The notes beneath the pieces are model-generated. The model was not told the DNA's origin and did not search any database. It worked only from the letters and a program-made list of their open reading frames with translations. DNA of 29,294 nt from contig JAOUGZ010000002.1 in the NCBI GenBank assembly GCA_029865405.1, positions 1-29,294 on the forward strand. Reading direction: 5' to 3'. Of this stretch, positions 16,828 to 24,420 are shown piece after piece; positions within the stretch are counted from its first letter, which is position 1, and every line of letters starts with the position of its first letter. This DNA comes from Betaproteobacteria bacterium (GTDB taxonomy: Bacteria > Pseudomonadota > Gammaproteobacteria > Burkholderiales > SG8-39). The position numbers and the translations under genes are program-made.

Positions 16828-18522
16828 CTAGTTGATCTGTACCAGGCTGCCCTGGACCTTGGTGGTGGCGCTGCTCTTCAGCTCGGCGCCGGCCTGGCCC
16901 TCGAGCTTGAGCTGCGTGCCGCCCTTGAGCTCGAGCGCCTTGGGGCTCTCGATGCGGATGCCGTCCGGGGTCAGCTCGATCTTGTTGCCGTTCTGGTCCT
17001 CCAGCTTCACGCCCCGGGCCTCCTCGCTGAAGGTCATGCGGTTGCCCGCCGGCGTCTCGAGCAGCATGATCTTCTTGTCGTCGTCGAAATACAGGCGCAT
17101 GCCGGCGCGGCTCTTGTAGGCCTTCTCGTGGTTGTCGTCGGAGGCCTGCAGCGGCGCCGCCTTGGCGCTGCTGTGAAGCATGCCGAGCACCACCGCGCGG
17201 CGCGGATCATCCTCGAGGAACCCGACCACCACCTCGTCGCCGATCTCCGGCCGGAAGAAGAAGCCGCGGTCCTCGCCGGCGTCGAGGCTCGCCACGCGCG
17301 CCCACACGCCATCGGCCTGCGCATCGACCAGCGGCAGGCGCACGCGCACGCGGTGCTCGCCGTCGGGGTCCTCGTTGCTCGCCACGGTGCCGATCTGCAG
17401 CCCGTTGACGGCGGGCAGCAGCGCTCCGGCCTTCGGCGGCGACACGGCGTGCTCCTGCGCCGCCCACCGGTCGAGCGAGCCGAACTGCAGGTGCGTCTTC
17501 CAGCCCTGGCCGGCATCGAAGTCCTGGCGCACGCCGGTGACGAACACCGTGCCGCTGAAGCGCTCGCCGACGCCGGAAAGCTCCACCAGGTCGCCGGGAT
17601 TGACCGTGGCGATGCCCTCGCACTTGGCGCGGCCGCTCACCTTGCTCATCTTCGACTTCATCCATTGCGCGTCGGCCCAAACCTGCGCCTCGTCCTCGGC
17701 GAGCGCGGCGTGGCGCAGCTCGTAGCTCGGCAGCGCCGCCACCTGCGCGAGGTCGCTGCTCGTCAGGTTGCCCGGGCCGTCGATGCCGGGGTCGGCCGCC
17801 TCCTTCTCGAGCATCGCCTGCTGCGCCGGGTCCCAGGTCAGGCTCTTGACCGCGGCGTACTGCGAGCGCGCCTCGATCTCGGCGTCCAGCTCGAGGATGG
17901 TCGCGCCGTATTGCAGGGTGCAGACCGGCTGGCCGGACAGGCGCGGCGCGCGCACTTCGACGCGCGCGTCGTTGGTGAACACCAGCTTGCCGTTCGCCTC
18001 GGCGCGCGTCAGCAGGAAGTCCCAGTCGCTCGCGCGGAACTGCACCTGCTGGGCGTGGCTCACGGTCGTGGCATCGACCACCGCGTCCAGTCCGGCCGCG
18101 TCGAGCAGCGCCGAGATGATGTCGCTGTCCTTCTGCGCGAAGAAGAACGCGTTCTTTGTGCCGACCGTGAGGCGCGATGACGCGTGGCGGCATTCGACCA
18201 CCAGCTGCGATGCGCCACGGCCGCGTACCCGCAGCCCTTGCCGCACCACCAGCCCCTTGAACAGCGGCACCGGGTCGTCGTTCGCGCCGGCGAGGATCTC
18301 GACCTCGGCACCGGGCACGAAAGTGGGCGCGTTGCAGAGCTGAAAATCGCTCGCCGAGGCCGAGCCGTCGAGGTACACCAGGCGCGCCGCCGAGATGCGG
18401 TTCACCGCCTTGGTCACGTAAACGCCGGCCAGTTGGTGCTCGCGCCCGAGCGCCCGGCCGGCCACCTTCACCGTGAACTCACGATGCGCGGCGGGAATCG
18501 GCAGCGTGCGCGCCTCGGGCAT
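16828..18522 (-). CDS. VgrG-like spike protein (Afp8-like)
   Basis: A 564-aa central spike: an N-terminal gp27-like part, then an OB-fold (ANEDPDGEHRVRVRLPLVDAQ... WARVASLDAG...GFFFRPEIGDEVVVGFLEDDPRRAVVLGML, about 375-460). This is the VgrG/Gp5 signature. A C-terminal beta-helix of repeating short strands follows (GNKIELTPDGIRIES, then KLEGQAGAELKSSAT). It docks the PAAR tip encoded next. The ATG at 18522 (MPEART) lies 5 bases after the LysM stop; upstream in-frame starts lie inside the LysM gene. No effector extension is fused to it. Confidence 0.95.
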   Translation of the reverse strand: MPEARTLPIPAAHREFTVKVAGRALGREHQLAGVYVTKAVNRISAARLVYLDGSASASDFQLCNAPTFVPGAEVEILAGANDDPVPLFKGLVVRQGLRVRGRGASQLVVECRHASSRLTVGTKNAFFFAQKDSDIISALLDAAGLDAVVDATTVSHAQQVQFRASDWDFLLTRAEANGKLVFTNDARVEVRAPRLSGQPVCTLQYGATILELDAEIEARSQYAAVKSLTWDPAQQAMLEKEAADPGIDGPGNLTSSDLAQVAALPSYELRHAALAEDEAQVWADAQWMKSKMSKVSGRAKCEGIATVNPGDLVELSGVGERFSGTVFVTGVRQDFDAGQGWKTHLQFGSLDRWAAQEHAVSPPKAGALLPAVNGLQIGTVASNEDPDGEHRVRVRLPLVDAQADGVWARVASLDAGEDRGFFFRPEIGDEVVVGFLEDDPRRAVVLGMLHSSAKAAPLQASDDNHEKAYKSRAGMRLYFDDDKKIMLLETPAGNRMTFSEEARGVKLEDQNGNKIELTPDGIRIESPKALELKGGTQLKLEGQAGAELKSSATTKVQGSLVQIN

Positions 18523-18527
18523 GGGCT

Positions 18528-19196
18528 CTATCGCTCGAGCGGCGGGAAGCGCAGCTGCGTGCCGGGCTGCAGGTCGCGGAAATTGTCCAGGCCGTTGGCG
18601 CGCGCCACCGCGGGATACATGCGCGGCTCGCCGTAGATCTGCTCGCACAACCCCGGCAGCGTATCGCCCGCCTTCACCAGGCGCACGTGCGTCAGGTCCG
18701 CGGACTCGTCCTGCGCCATGGCGACGCGCGTCCTGTCGTCGGCGTTGTCGGCGAAGGCGGCGGTGATCACGGCGCGCAGCGGCACGCCGTCCGGGCGGAA
18801 CAGCTTGTAGGCGATGGAGGCGCTCTTCAGCACGCAGCGCCTGACCCGCAGCGTGCCCCAGGCGATCTCGAGGTAGGCGCTGCGGTGGATTTCCCCGCTG
18901 TAGCCGGTTACGCGCTGGAACTCCGCCACCTTCTGCTGCACGTCGGCCTTGCGCCCGTTCGCGCCGGTGCCGTCGATGAAGAAACTGAGCGACATGTCGC
19001 CGGGCTTGATGCGCTGGAAGTCCATGCGGGCGCCGGTGGTGCCGACTCCGTTCTCGTCGCTGAACTCGACCTCGTAGCCGAGCGTGATCTCGCTCGGGTT
19101 GACATACGCCTCGAACACATCCGGGTTCTTGTCCGAGTAGTCGAATTTCTTGTGGCCGCGGATCACCACTGGCAGGAGCGCGCCGTTCTCGGTCAT
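18528..19196 (-). CDS. LysM-domain eCIS hub protein (Afp7-like)
   Basis: A 222-aa protein. The N-terminal two thirds are the gp53/Afp7-like hub domain (FDYSDKNPDVFEAYVNPSEITL, then LSFFIDGTGANG). The C-terminal 50 residues are a LysM motif (VKAGDTLPGLCEQIYGEP...YPAVARANGLDNFRDLQPGTQLRFP). In Afp-type particles such proteins link the tube to the baseplate spike rather than binding peptidoglycan. The ATG at 19196 lies one base after the DUF5908 stop. There is a 5-base gap to the spike gene. Confidence 0.93.
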   Translation of the reverse strand: MTENGALLPVVIRGHKKFDYSDKNPDVFEAYVNPSEITLGYEVEFSDENGVGTTGARMDFQRIKPGDMSLSFFIDGTGANGRKADVQQKVAEFQRVTGYSGEIHRSAYLEIAWGTLRVRRCVLKSASIAYKLFRPDGVPLRAVITAAFADNADDRTRVAMAQDESADLTHVRLVKAGDTLPGLCEQIYGEPRMYPAVARANGLDNFRDLQPGTQLRFPPLER

Positions 19197-19197
19197 G

Positions 19198-19371
19198 TCA
19201 GCGCTCCTCCTTGCGTCGCAGCACGTCGAGCACCGCCTCGACGCACTCGCTTACCAGGGCGCGCTGCTCCCCGGCACCGGCACGCGCGGCGCCCGGCGCG
19301 GCCGGTGCGCTGCCTGCGGCAGGGCTGGCGACCTCCACTGTGATGACGATTTCGTCGACGATGACCGGCAC
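19198..19371 (-). CDS. DUF5908 small eCIS protein
   Basis: A 57-aa product starting at GTG 19371 (VPVIVDEIVITVEVAS), four bases after the second tube gene stop and ending one base before the LysM ATG. The opening V/M-P-[V/I]-I-[V/I]-D-E-I-V-I is the DUF5908 signature, a tiny conserved protein that lies between tube and LysM genes in many eCIS loci. The Ala/Gly/Pro-rich middle and helical end (LVSECVEAVLDVLRRKEER) fit. Function is unknown. Confidence 0.85.
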   Translation of the reverse strand: MPVIVDEIVITVEVASPAAGSAPAAPGAARAGAGEQRALVSECVEAVLDVLRRKEER

Positions 19372-19374
19372 GGC

Positions 19375-19848
19375 TCAGACCCTGGGCAGCGCCGGCATCG
19401 GCGGCGTATAGGTCGCGTCCACCGTGAAGTACTGGTAGAAGAGCTGCAGGCTCTCCACCGCCACCGCGCTGGCTGACGCGTTCAGGTCGTTCAGGGCCCA
19501 CTTGGTCGGATAGGCCTTGACCAGGTGCCAGGTGACGAGCGGCTGGTGCAGCTCGTTGAGCAGCTTCACGTCGACGTCCCTCGGCACGACGGCGAAGTCC
19601 TGGATGGCGGCGCGAATCCATTCGAACACCTCCGAGCGCACCAGCAGGCCGCGCTTGAGCGTGAGCTCGGGATACTTCGCGCGCAGCGGGTACTTCTGCA
19701 CGAAGCGGTTCTCGCCGCCTTCGGGCACCTCCTCGGTGGCCATCTCGAGCGACAGCCCGCCGGCGTCGGTGAAACACACGTCGTGCATGCCGGCCAGGCC
19801 CTCTACCTCGACCTTGAAGTGGAATCCCGGCGGCGGGTAGTAGCTCAT
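19375..19848 (-). CDS. eCIS tube protein 2 (Afp5/gp19-like)
   Basis: A 157-aa phage-tail-tube family protein, starting MSYYPPPGFHFKVEVEGL. It has the family motif VCFTDAGGLSLEM, then LKRGLLVRSEVFEWIRAAIQDF and a C-terminal YTPPMPALPRV. The ATG at 19848 shares its A with the stop of tube 1 (TGATG overlap). In Afp-like particles this paralogue forms the first tube ring near the baseplate, while the other tube protein makes the bulk of the tube. Assignment to tube 2 follows gene order. Confidence 0.92.
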   Translation of the reverse strand: MSYYPPPGFHFKVEVEGLAGMHDVCFTDAGGLSLEMATEEVPEGGENRFVQKYPLRAKYPELTLKRGLLVRSEVFEWIRAAIQDFAVVPRDVDVKLLNELHQPLVTWHLVKAYPTKWALNDLNASASAVAVESLQLFYQYFTVDATYTPPMPALPRV

Positions 19849-20288
19849 CAGGCGGCTTCGTTCTGCACTTCGAGGCCCTCGTGGGCAAGTTCGATCGATT
19901 CGATCGCGACCTCGTTGCCGCTCGCCTTGAGCTGCGGCCCCTCGACCTTCACCGGGAAGGCGTTCTGCACCTTCCAGGTCATCACCGGCGCGTGCTCTTC
20001 GTTGAGCAGGCTGACCACCAGGTCGCGGCGCTCGACGGTGTTGAGCTTGACCGTGGACAGCCAGGCGAACAGCTCGTTGTCCCCTTGGATCACGCCGCGC
20101 TTGAGGGTGATGTTGGAGAACTTGCGGATGCCGGGCATCTTGATGGACGAGTACTCCGGGAACGAGCCGTCGCGGTACTCGATCGCCTGGTTTTCCTGCG
20201 TGAGGCCGGTGACCTCGGAGAATCCGACGCGCGTGCCGCCCCACTGCACGGAGAAGTGGAAGACGGGTAGCGGATATTGTGCGGGCAT
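19848..20288 (-). CDS. eCIS main tube protein (Afp1/Hcp-like, gp19 family)
   Basis: A 146-aa inner tube protein. It carries the signature FHFSVQWGGTRVGFSEVTGLTQENQAIEYRDG (reading in two parts), PGIRKFSNITLKRGVIQGDNELFAWL and a short C-terminal helix. It polymerises into the hexameric tube inside the sheath. It begins 16 bases after the sheath stop at ATG 20288. A GGAG-like ribosome site (AAGGAGCCCTGAGCC) precedes it, which is better than most in this operon and fits the high copy number required. Confidence 0.95.
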   Translation of the reverse strand: MPAQYPLPVFHFSVQWGGTRVGFSEVTGLTQENQAIEYRDGSFPEYSSIKMPGIRKFSNITLKRGVIQGDNELFAWLSTVKLNTVERRDLVVSLLNEEHAPVMTWKVQNAFPVKVEGPQLKASGNEVAIESIELAHEGLEVQNEAA

Positions 20289-20304
20289 GGCTCAGGGCTC
20301 CTTG

Positions 20305-21684
20305 TCAGGACGTCTGCATCTTGTGCGAGAACTTCAGGATGATGAACTCCGCCGGGCGCACCACCGCCATGCCGATCTCGACGTTCATGCGGCCCTCGAG
20401 GATGTCCTGCGAATCCATGGTGGTGCCCAGGCCGCAGCGCACGAAGAACGCGTCCTTCGGCGTGGCGCCGGCGAGCGCGCCTTCGCGCCATTTCTGGGTG
20501 AGGTAGGCCTCGATCATGCCGCGCACCTTGACCCAGGTATTCGCGTCGTTGCTCTCGAACACCGCCCAGTAGGTGGACTTCTTGACCGATTCCTCCACCA
20601 TGTTGAAGAAGCGCCGCACGTTCACGTAGCGCCACTCATTGGAGTTGCCGTCCAGGGTGCGCGCCCCCCACACCTTGGTCACGCCGTAGAACGAGCGCAG
20701 TACGTTGATCGACTTGCCCTCGTTCGGGTCGACGTTCAGCTCCTCCTGCTCGTCGCTGGTGATGCGGATGCGCGGCTCGATGACGTCGCTCAACCCGACG
20801 TTGGCGGGCGCCTTCCACACCCCGCGCTTGGTGTCGGTGGCGGCGTACACCCCAGCCACCGCCGGGCTGGGCGGCAGCGCCACGAAGTAGTTGAGGATCT
20901 CGGCCTTGACGGTGTTGTAGATCGCGCTCTCGCTCTGGCGCAGCGCGCCGAGGGGCTGGCGCGCTGCGCCGTTCAGCGCGACCTTGACGTTGCTCTCATG
21001 GCGCGCGGCGTCGTCCGGGTCCTGGATGACCCAATGGTTGAAGGTGGTGGTGACGAACGGAAAGTAGGCCGCCCCGTACTTCAGATTCTCGCTGCCGAAG
21101 GCGGGGCGCGAATAGTCGGGCGGCGGTTCCGGCAGCTCGGCGCCCACGCGCACGTCGAGGATGGCGAAGCGGTCCTTGAGCGAGCCGCACTGGCGCAGCA
21201 CGGCCTGGGCCAGGGTCGAGTACTGGGGCTCGGTCAGCAGGTAGGACTCCGGAATGACGATGAGCGTCGGCTCGTCTTCCATGGCGACTGCGGCGAGGCC
21301 GTCCTGCAGGTCGTCCAACGCCACGGCGGCGTCGTACCCGCCAACCGACACCACGTAGCACTTGCCGCCGCCGTTGTCGAAGAACATCTTCAGGCTGTAG
21401 GCGAGGTTGTGCGTGATGGCCGGAGGCGCGACTGCGACGCTGATGGCGTCGCCGGCGCGCGTCACGTCGACGTTGATGTCCAGTGCGCGCGGCTGACCGA
21501 AATACTGCTCGAACTGCGTGTACGAGCGGATCGCCGTGGGCTTGAGAGCCAGGCTCTCCGGGCCGCGCGCCGCCTTCTCGGTGTAGCCGATGAACGCGGG
21601 GATCGCGCTCTCCACCTCGGCGACCGAGGGCGGGAAGACGGAGATTTCTTCAACATAGACGTCGGGGGTACGGTAAGTGGGCAT
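20305..21684 (-). CDS. eCIS contractile sheath protein (Afp2-like)
   Basis: A 459-aa sheath. It begins MPTYRTPDVYVEEISVFPPSV, and has AIPAFIGYTEKA, NLAYSLKMFFDNGGGKCYVVSVG and the diagnostic C-terminal domain (GVTKVWGARTLDGNSNEWRYVNVRRFFNMVEESVKKSTYWAVFESND, read in parts), ending in VVRPAEFIILKF. It forms the outer helix that contracts. This is the only sheath gene in the operon, whereas Afp and PVC carry three; a single-sheath arrangement is known in other contractile systems. It starts 11 bases after the upstream gene. Confidence 0.97.
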   Translation of the reverse strand: MPTYRTPDVYVEEISVFPPSVAEVESAIPAFIGYTEKAARGPESLALKPTAIRSYTQFEQYFGQPRALDINVDVTRAGDAISVAVAPPAITHNLAYSLKMFFDNGGGKCYVVSVGGYDAAVALDDLQDGLAAVAMEDEPTLIVIPESYLLTEPQYSTLAQAVLRQCGSLKDRFAILDVRVGAELPEPPPDYSRPAFGSENLKYGAAYFPFVTTTFNHWVIQDPDDAARHESNVKVALNGAARQPLGALRQSESAIYNTVKAEILNYFVALPPSPAVAGVYAATDTKRGVWKAPANVGLSDVIEPRIRITSDEQEELNVDPNEGKSINVLRSFYGVTKVWGARTLDGNSNEWRYVNVRRFFNMVEESVKKSTYWAVFESNDANTWVKVRGMIEAYLTQKWREGALAGATPKDAFFVRCGLGTTMDSQDILEGRMNVEIGMAVVRPAEFIILKFSHKMQTS

Positions 21685-21695
21685 GGCTTGGGCCT

Positions 21696-22514
21696 CTAGG
21701 ATTTGGACACATGGACGACTAGGCTCGCGGTCGCGGCCGCGGCGCCGGGCTGGGGAAGCTGCGGGACTATCACCTCGCTGTTGCGCGTGAGCTGGATGCC
21801 TTTGCGCGCTTTCTGCTGCCGGGCGACCGGGTCCTGCGAGCGAAACAGCGTGACGCGGGTGCCGGCGCCGCCGAGCAGCGCCGCCGGCAGCTCGGCCGCG
21901 GTGAAGGCGGAGGAGGCGACGCGCTCGAAATGGATCTGCGTGCGATCGTCGGTGGCGAATCCGGCATCGCTCACGTCGAGCTGGTTGAACTGGCCGGCGG
22001 TGTAGCCGCGCGCCACCACGTAGTAGCTCAGCGTTTCTGCGCGCGCCGCGAACGGCACGCGGAAGGCCGGCGCCGTGTCGTAGAAGGCGGCGCGCAGCTC
22101 GATCTCGACCAGCGCGAAGAACTCCTCGCGCAACAGCCGCGCGTCCGCGGCATCGGCCGGATCGAGCAACAGCATCACGGGGGCCTGCAGCACCGCAGGG
22201 TCGGCGCCCGCGTTGCGGTACAGCGGCAGGCCCTCCCCGGGCGCGAAGGACAAGGCGGTGAAGTTGGAGAAGTGGGAGTTCGCGAGGCGCAGCCCGAGTT
22301 GCAGCGTCGCACCGCCGAGCGGCGCCAGCGGCGCGCCGCCGGCGTCCTTCTCGTAGAGCACGGTGAGGCAGTCCTCGTGCGTCTTGGCGAGCAGCCGGCC
22401 GCCGGCGAGCAGGCGCGCGCTCGGCGCCGGGATCGCAAACGCGAAATCCGGGCAGCGCCCGCCGTAGTAGGCATGCTCGACTTCGAGCGTGAATAGCGGC
22501 GCGAACTCTATCAT
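21696..22514 (-). CDS. Conserved eCIS protein of unknown function between tube terminator and sheath
   Basis: A 272-aa protein starting MIEFAPLFTLEVEHAYYGGRC. The ATG at 22514 overlaps the DUF4255 stop by 4 bases (ATGA); longer forms extend into that gene. It is beta-rich, with alternating hydrophobic strands, a Gly/Ala-rich middle and an ending in a polar beta strand (SLVVHVSKS). It has no signal peptide and no recognised enzyme motif. I recall similar proteins at this position in other eCIS clusters. A cap adaptor that joins the terminator to the sheath is one plausible role; it is untested here. Confidence 0.78.
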   Translation of the reverse strand: MIEFAPLFTLEVEHAYYGGRCPDFAFAIPAPSARLLAGGRLLAKTHEDCLTVLYEKDAGGAPLAPLGGATLQLGLRLANSHFSNFTALSFAPGEGLPLYRNAGADPAVLQAPVMLLLDPADAADARLLREEFFALVEIELRAAFYDTAPAFRVPFAARAETLSYYVVARGYTAGQFNQLDVSDAGFATDDRTQIHFERVASSAFTAAELPAALLGGAGTRVTLFRSQDPVARQQKARKGIQLTRNSEVIVPQLPQPGAAAATASLVVHVSKS

Positions 22515-23083
22515 CCGAGCAGCTCGATGCTGCCGCCGATCGCGGTGATCGGCGGCCGGATGGCCGCGGGCGAGTCGTCCTGCAGCGCGACCAGTCGCAC
22601 GCGGTACACCGCGGAGGGCAGTTGCTTCGCGCCGACGAAGGCCCATAGCTGGTTGAGCTGCTCGAAGCCGAGCGCGATCAGGTCGACGCCCAGCTTCTGA
22701 ATGCGCTGGTCGAGCGCCGGGTAGCGCTCGCGCGTGAACACCGGATGCCCCTGGAAGAAGGTCAGCACATAGGACAGCTGACGCAGTGCCTGGTCGTATT
22801 GCTTGAAGTGCGCCGCGAACAGAAGGTGCAGGTTGAGCTTGATCTCGGGCTCGACCAGCACGTGGCGGCCTTCCACGTAGGAGGCCTGCGGCAGCTGAGA
22901 TTTCAGCATGCGCTCCTCTTCCACGTTGACCAGCGCCACGCCCAGCTGGTCATCGGGAATCGCCCACTTGCCGGCGTCAGTAGCGATGCGCGTGAGCAGC
23001 GCGCTGCCGAAGGTGCCGCCGCTCCTCTGTGCGAGCCAGGCGTTGAACTCCCTGGTGAGGAAATCGGCGGCAAGGTGGATCAT
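22511..23083 (-). CDS. DUF4255 tail terminator/cap protein (Afp16/Pvc16-like)
   Basis: A 190-aa protein with the DUF4255 pattern: LTREFNAWL near the start, VALVNVEEERMLKSQLP, then a proline-rich turn, LNLHLLFAAHFKQYDQALRQLSYVLTFFQGHPVFT, and a Leu/Phe-rich C-terminus. In eCIS particles this protein caps the distal end of the tube and sheath. It starts at ATG 23083, overlapping the stop of the wHTH-like gene by 4 bases. It is usually the first structural gene, as here. Confidence 0.93.
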   Translation of the reverse strand: MIHLAADFLTREFNAWLAQRSGGTFGSALLTRIATDAGKWAIPDDQLGVALVNVEEERMLKSQLPQASYVEGRHVLVEPEIKLNLHLLFAAHFKQYDQALRQLSYVLTFFQGHPVFTRERYPALDQRIQKLGVDLIALGFEQLNQLWAFVGAKQLPSAVYRVRLVALQDDSPAAIRPPITAIGGSIELLG

Positions 23084-23319
23084 TCCGCTACGCCGGCGAC
23101 GTAAAGGACGTTGCCGTCGGGCAGCCGCACGCGGCGCAGCCGGCGCTCGGTGACCAGCGCGTCGAGCGCCGCCTCGATGTGCTCGGCCGCGTCCTCAAAG
23201 CCGCGTGCTGGCAGCCAGGAGGACACGATCCCTTCCGCGGTGTCCGCGGCGTGCGGGTGAAGGGCGAGGTGGCGCCGGATTGCTGCATACAGTCTTGTGG
23301 TGTGGCTCGCATGGCCCAC
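23080..23319 (-). CDS. Small winged-helix-like protein, first gene of the eCIS operon
   Basis: The frame reads a helix (LYAAIRRHLALHPHAADTAEGI), a Trp-Leu-Pro turn, a long helix (EDAAEHIEAALDALVTERR) and a beta hairpin (RRVRLPDGNVLYVAG). This layout resembles a winged helix. The best start is GTG at 23319 (79 aa), because a TTG further up would lie upstream of the predicted sigma-54 start site. However, the predicted start site (about 23320) leaves only a 1-base leader, so the message may be leaderless or the true start may be a downstream non-ATG codon. The stop overlaps the DUF4255 ATG. It could act as a DNA-binding feedback factor or a particle component; no function is known. Confidence 0.6.
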   Translation of the reverse strand: MGHASHTTRLYAAIRRHLALHPHAADTAEGIVSSWLPARGFEDAAEHIEAALDALVTERRLRRVRLPDGNVLYVAGVAE

Positions 23320-23330
23320 TGGAGGAGCCT

Positions 23331-23346
23331 TGCACGGTCCATGCCA
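23331..23346 (-). promoter_or_regulatory. Sigma-54 (-24/-12) promoter of the eCIS operon
   Basis: On the minus strand the site reads TGGCATGGACCGTGCA. Compared with the consensus TGGCACG-N4-TTGCA it differs only at positions 6 (C to T) and 12 (T to G), and it keeps the invariant GG and GC with exact 10-base spacing. The predicted start is about 23320. The gene just upstream encodes a sigma-54 activator, which supports the call. Confidence 0.75.
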
Positions 23347-23372
23347 ATCCCGCGCAAGGCGCAAGTGCCTGA

Positions 23373-23448
23373 TGCGCAACGCAGCGGCTGGCCGGGGCGG
23401 TTCATGCCGTGGGGCCGCGCCGACCCGGGGCGCGATGGGCGTTGCGCA
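23373..23448 (-). promoter_or_regulatory. Candidate upstream activator sites (inverted 10-mers)
   Basis: Plus-strand TGCGCAACGC at 23373-23382 and its exact reverse complement GCGTTGCGCA at 23439-23448 lie about 58 and 124 bases upstream of the predicted start, 66 bases apart centre to centre. A tandem GCGCAAG-GCGCAAG at 23352-23365 lies between them and the promoter. Distances suit an enhancer for a sigma-54 activator. In GC-rich DNA such repeats can arise by chance. Confidence 0.4.
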
Positions 23449-23478
23449 CCCAGGGCGGGTACGGCCGCCCCCGGTGAC

Positions 23479-24420
23479 TCAGGGCGCAGACTTGTCGATG
23501 CCGTGCTTCTTGAGCAGCCGCCCCAGGTGGCGCCGCTCGGTGCCGCTGATGCGCGCCGCGGCGGAGACGTTGCCCTTAGTCCGGTCGATGAGGGTAGCGA
23601 GAAAGCGCGACTCGAACTCGGCAATGGCCCGGCTCTTTGCCTGCCGGTAGTTGAGCGGCGGCGCGGGGCGAGGCCCGGCATCGAGCGCCGCCGCTGGCGC
23701 GCGCACGCGGATGCACTCGCTCTCGGCAAGCAGGAACTCGCGTTGGATCAGGTTCTCCAGTTCGCGAATGTTGCCGGGCCAGCGGTAGCACTCGAACCAG
23801 GCGAGGGTCTCCGCGTCGACCGGCAGCGCCGGCTTGCAATAGAGCGCCGCCGCGGTGCGCACGAAGTGCGCGGCGAGCAGCGGGATGTCGCCGTGGCGCT
23901 CGCGCAGCGGCGGCAGCGTGAGGTGCAGCAGCTTCAGGCGGTAGAGCAGGTCGAGGCGAAAGGCCTGCGCTTCGACTTGGCGCTCGAGGTCGCGGTTGCT
24001 CGCCGCGATGATGCGCACGTCGGCCTGCTCCTCGCGGCGGCCGCCGAGCGGCCGGAACTGCTGGTCCTGCAGGAAGCGCAGCAGCGTCACCTGCGCCTTC
24101 GGCGTGAGCGCATCAACCTCGTCGAGGAACAGCGTGCCGCCGTGCGCCAGCTCGACCAGTCCGGCCTTGTCGTCGCGCGCGTCGGTGAACGCGCCGCGGC
24201 GATGGCCGAACAGCTCGTTCTCGATCAACGAGTCGGGCAGCGCGCCGCAATTCACCGGCACGAACGGCCGCTCGCGCCGCGCGCCGCGGTAGTGGAGGGC
24301 GCGCGCGGCGAGCTCCTTGCCCGTGCCGGTTTCTCCTTCGATCAGCACGGGCGCATCGAACGCAGACATCTTGTCGATCAGCGCGTCCGCGATGCGGAAA
24401 GCGACCGAGCGGCCGATCAT
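23479..24420 (-). CDS. Sigma-54-dependent transcriptional activator (AAA+ plus Fis HTH, no sensory domain)
   Basis: A 313-aa enhancer-binding protein. The central AAA+ domain spans about residues 1-235: Walker A GETGTGKE (29-36), the sigma-54 contact loop GAFTDA (76-81, usual form GAFTGA), Walker B GGTLFLDEVD (94-103), the SNRDLERQVE sensor region and CYRWPGNIRELENL. The C-terminus has a Fis-type helix-turn-helix (GNVSAAARISGTERRHLGRLLKKHGID). It starts at ATG 24420 with GGGAGGAAG 11-12 bases upstream. There is no receiver or GAF domain, so it is built like PspF; activity may be set by a partner or by expression. It lies on the same strand, 159 bases upstream of the eCIS operon, whose promoter is sigma-54 type. 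It is very likely the dedicated activator. Confidence 0.93.
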   Translation of the reverse strand: MIGRSVAFRIADALIDKMSAFDAPVLIEGETGTGKELAARALHYRGARRERPFVPVNCGALPDSLIENELFGHRRGAFTDARDDKAGLVELAHGGTLFLDEVDALTPKAQVTLLRFLQDQQFRPLGGRREEQADVRIIAASNRDLERQVEAQAFRLDLLYRLKLLHLTLPPLRERHGDIPLLAAHFVRTAAALYCKPALPVDAETLAWFECYRWPGNIRELENLIQREFLLAESECIRVRAPAAALDAGPRPAPPLNYRQAKSRAIAEFESRFLATLIDRTKGNVSAAARISGTERRHLGRLLKKHGIDKSAP

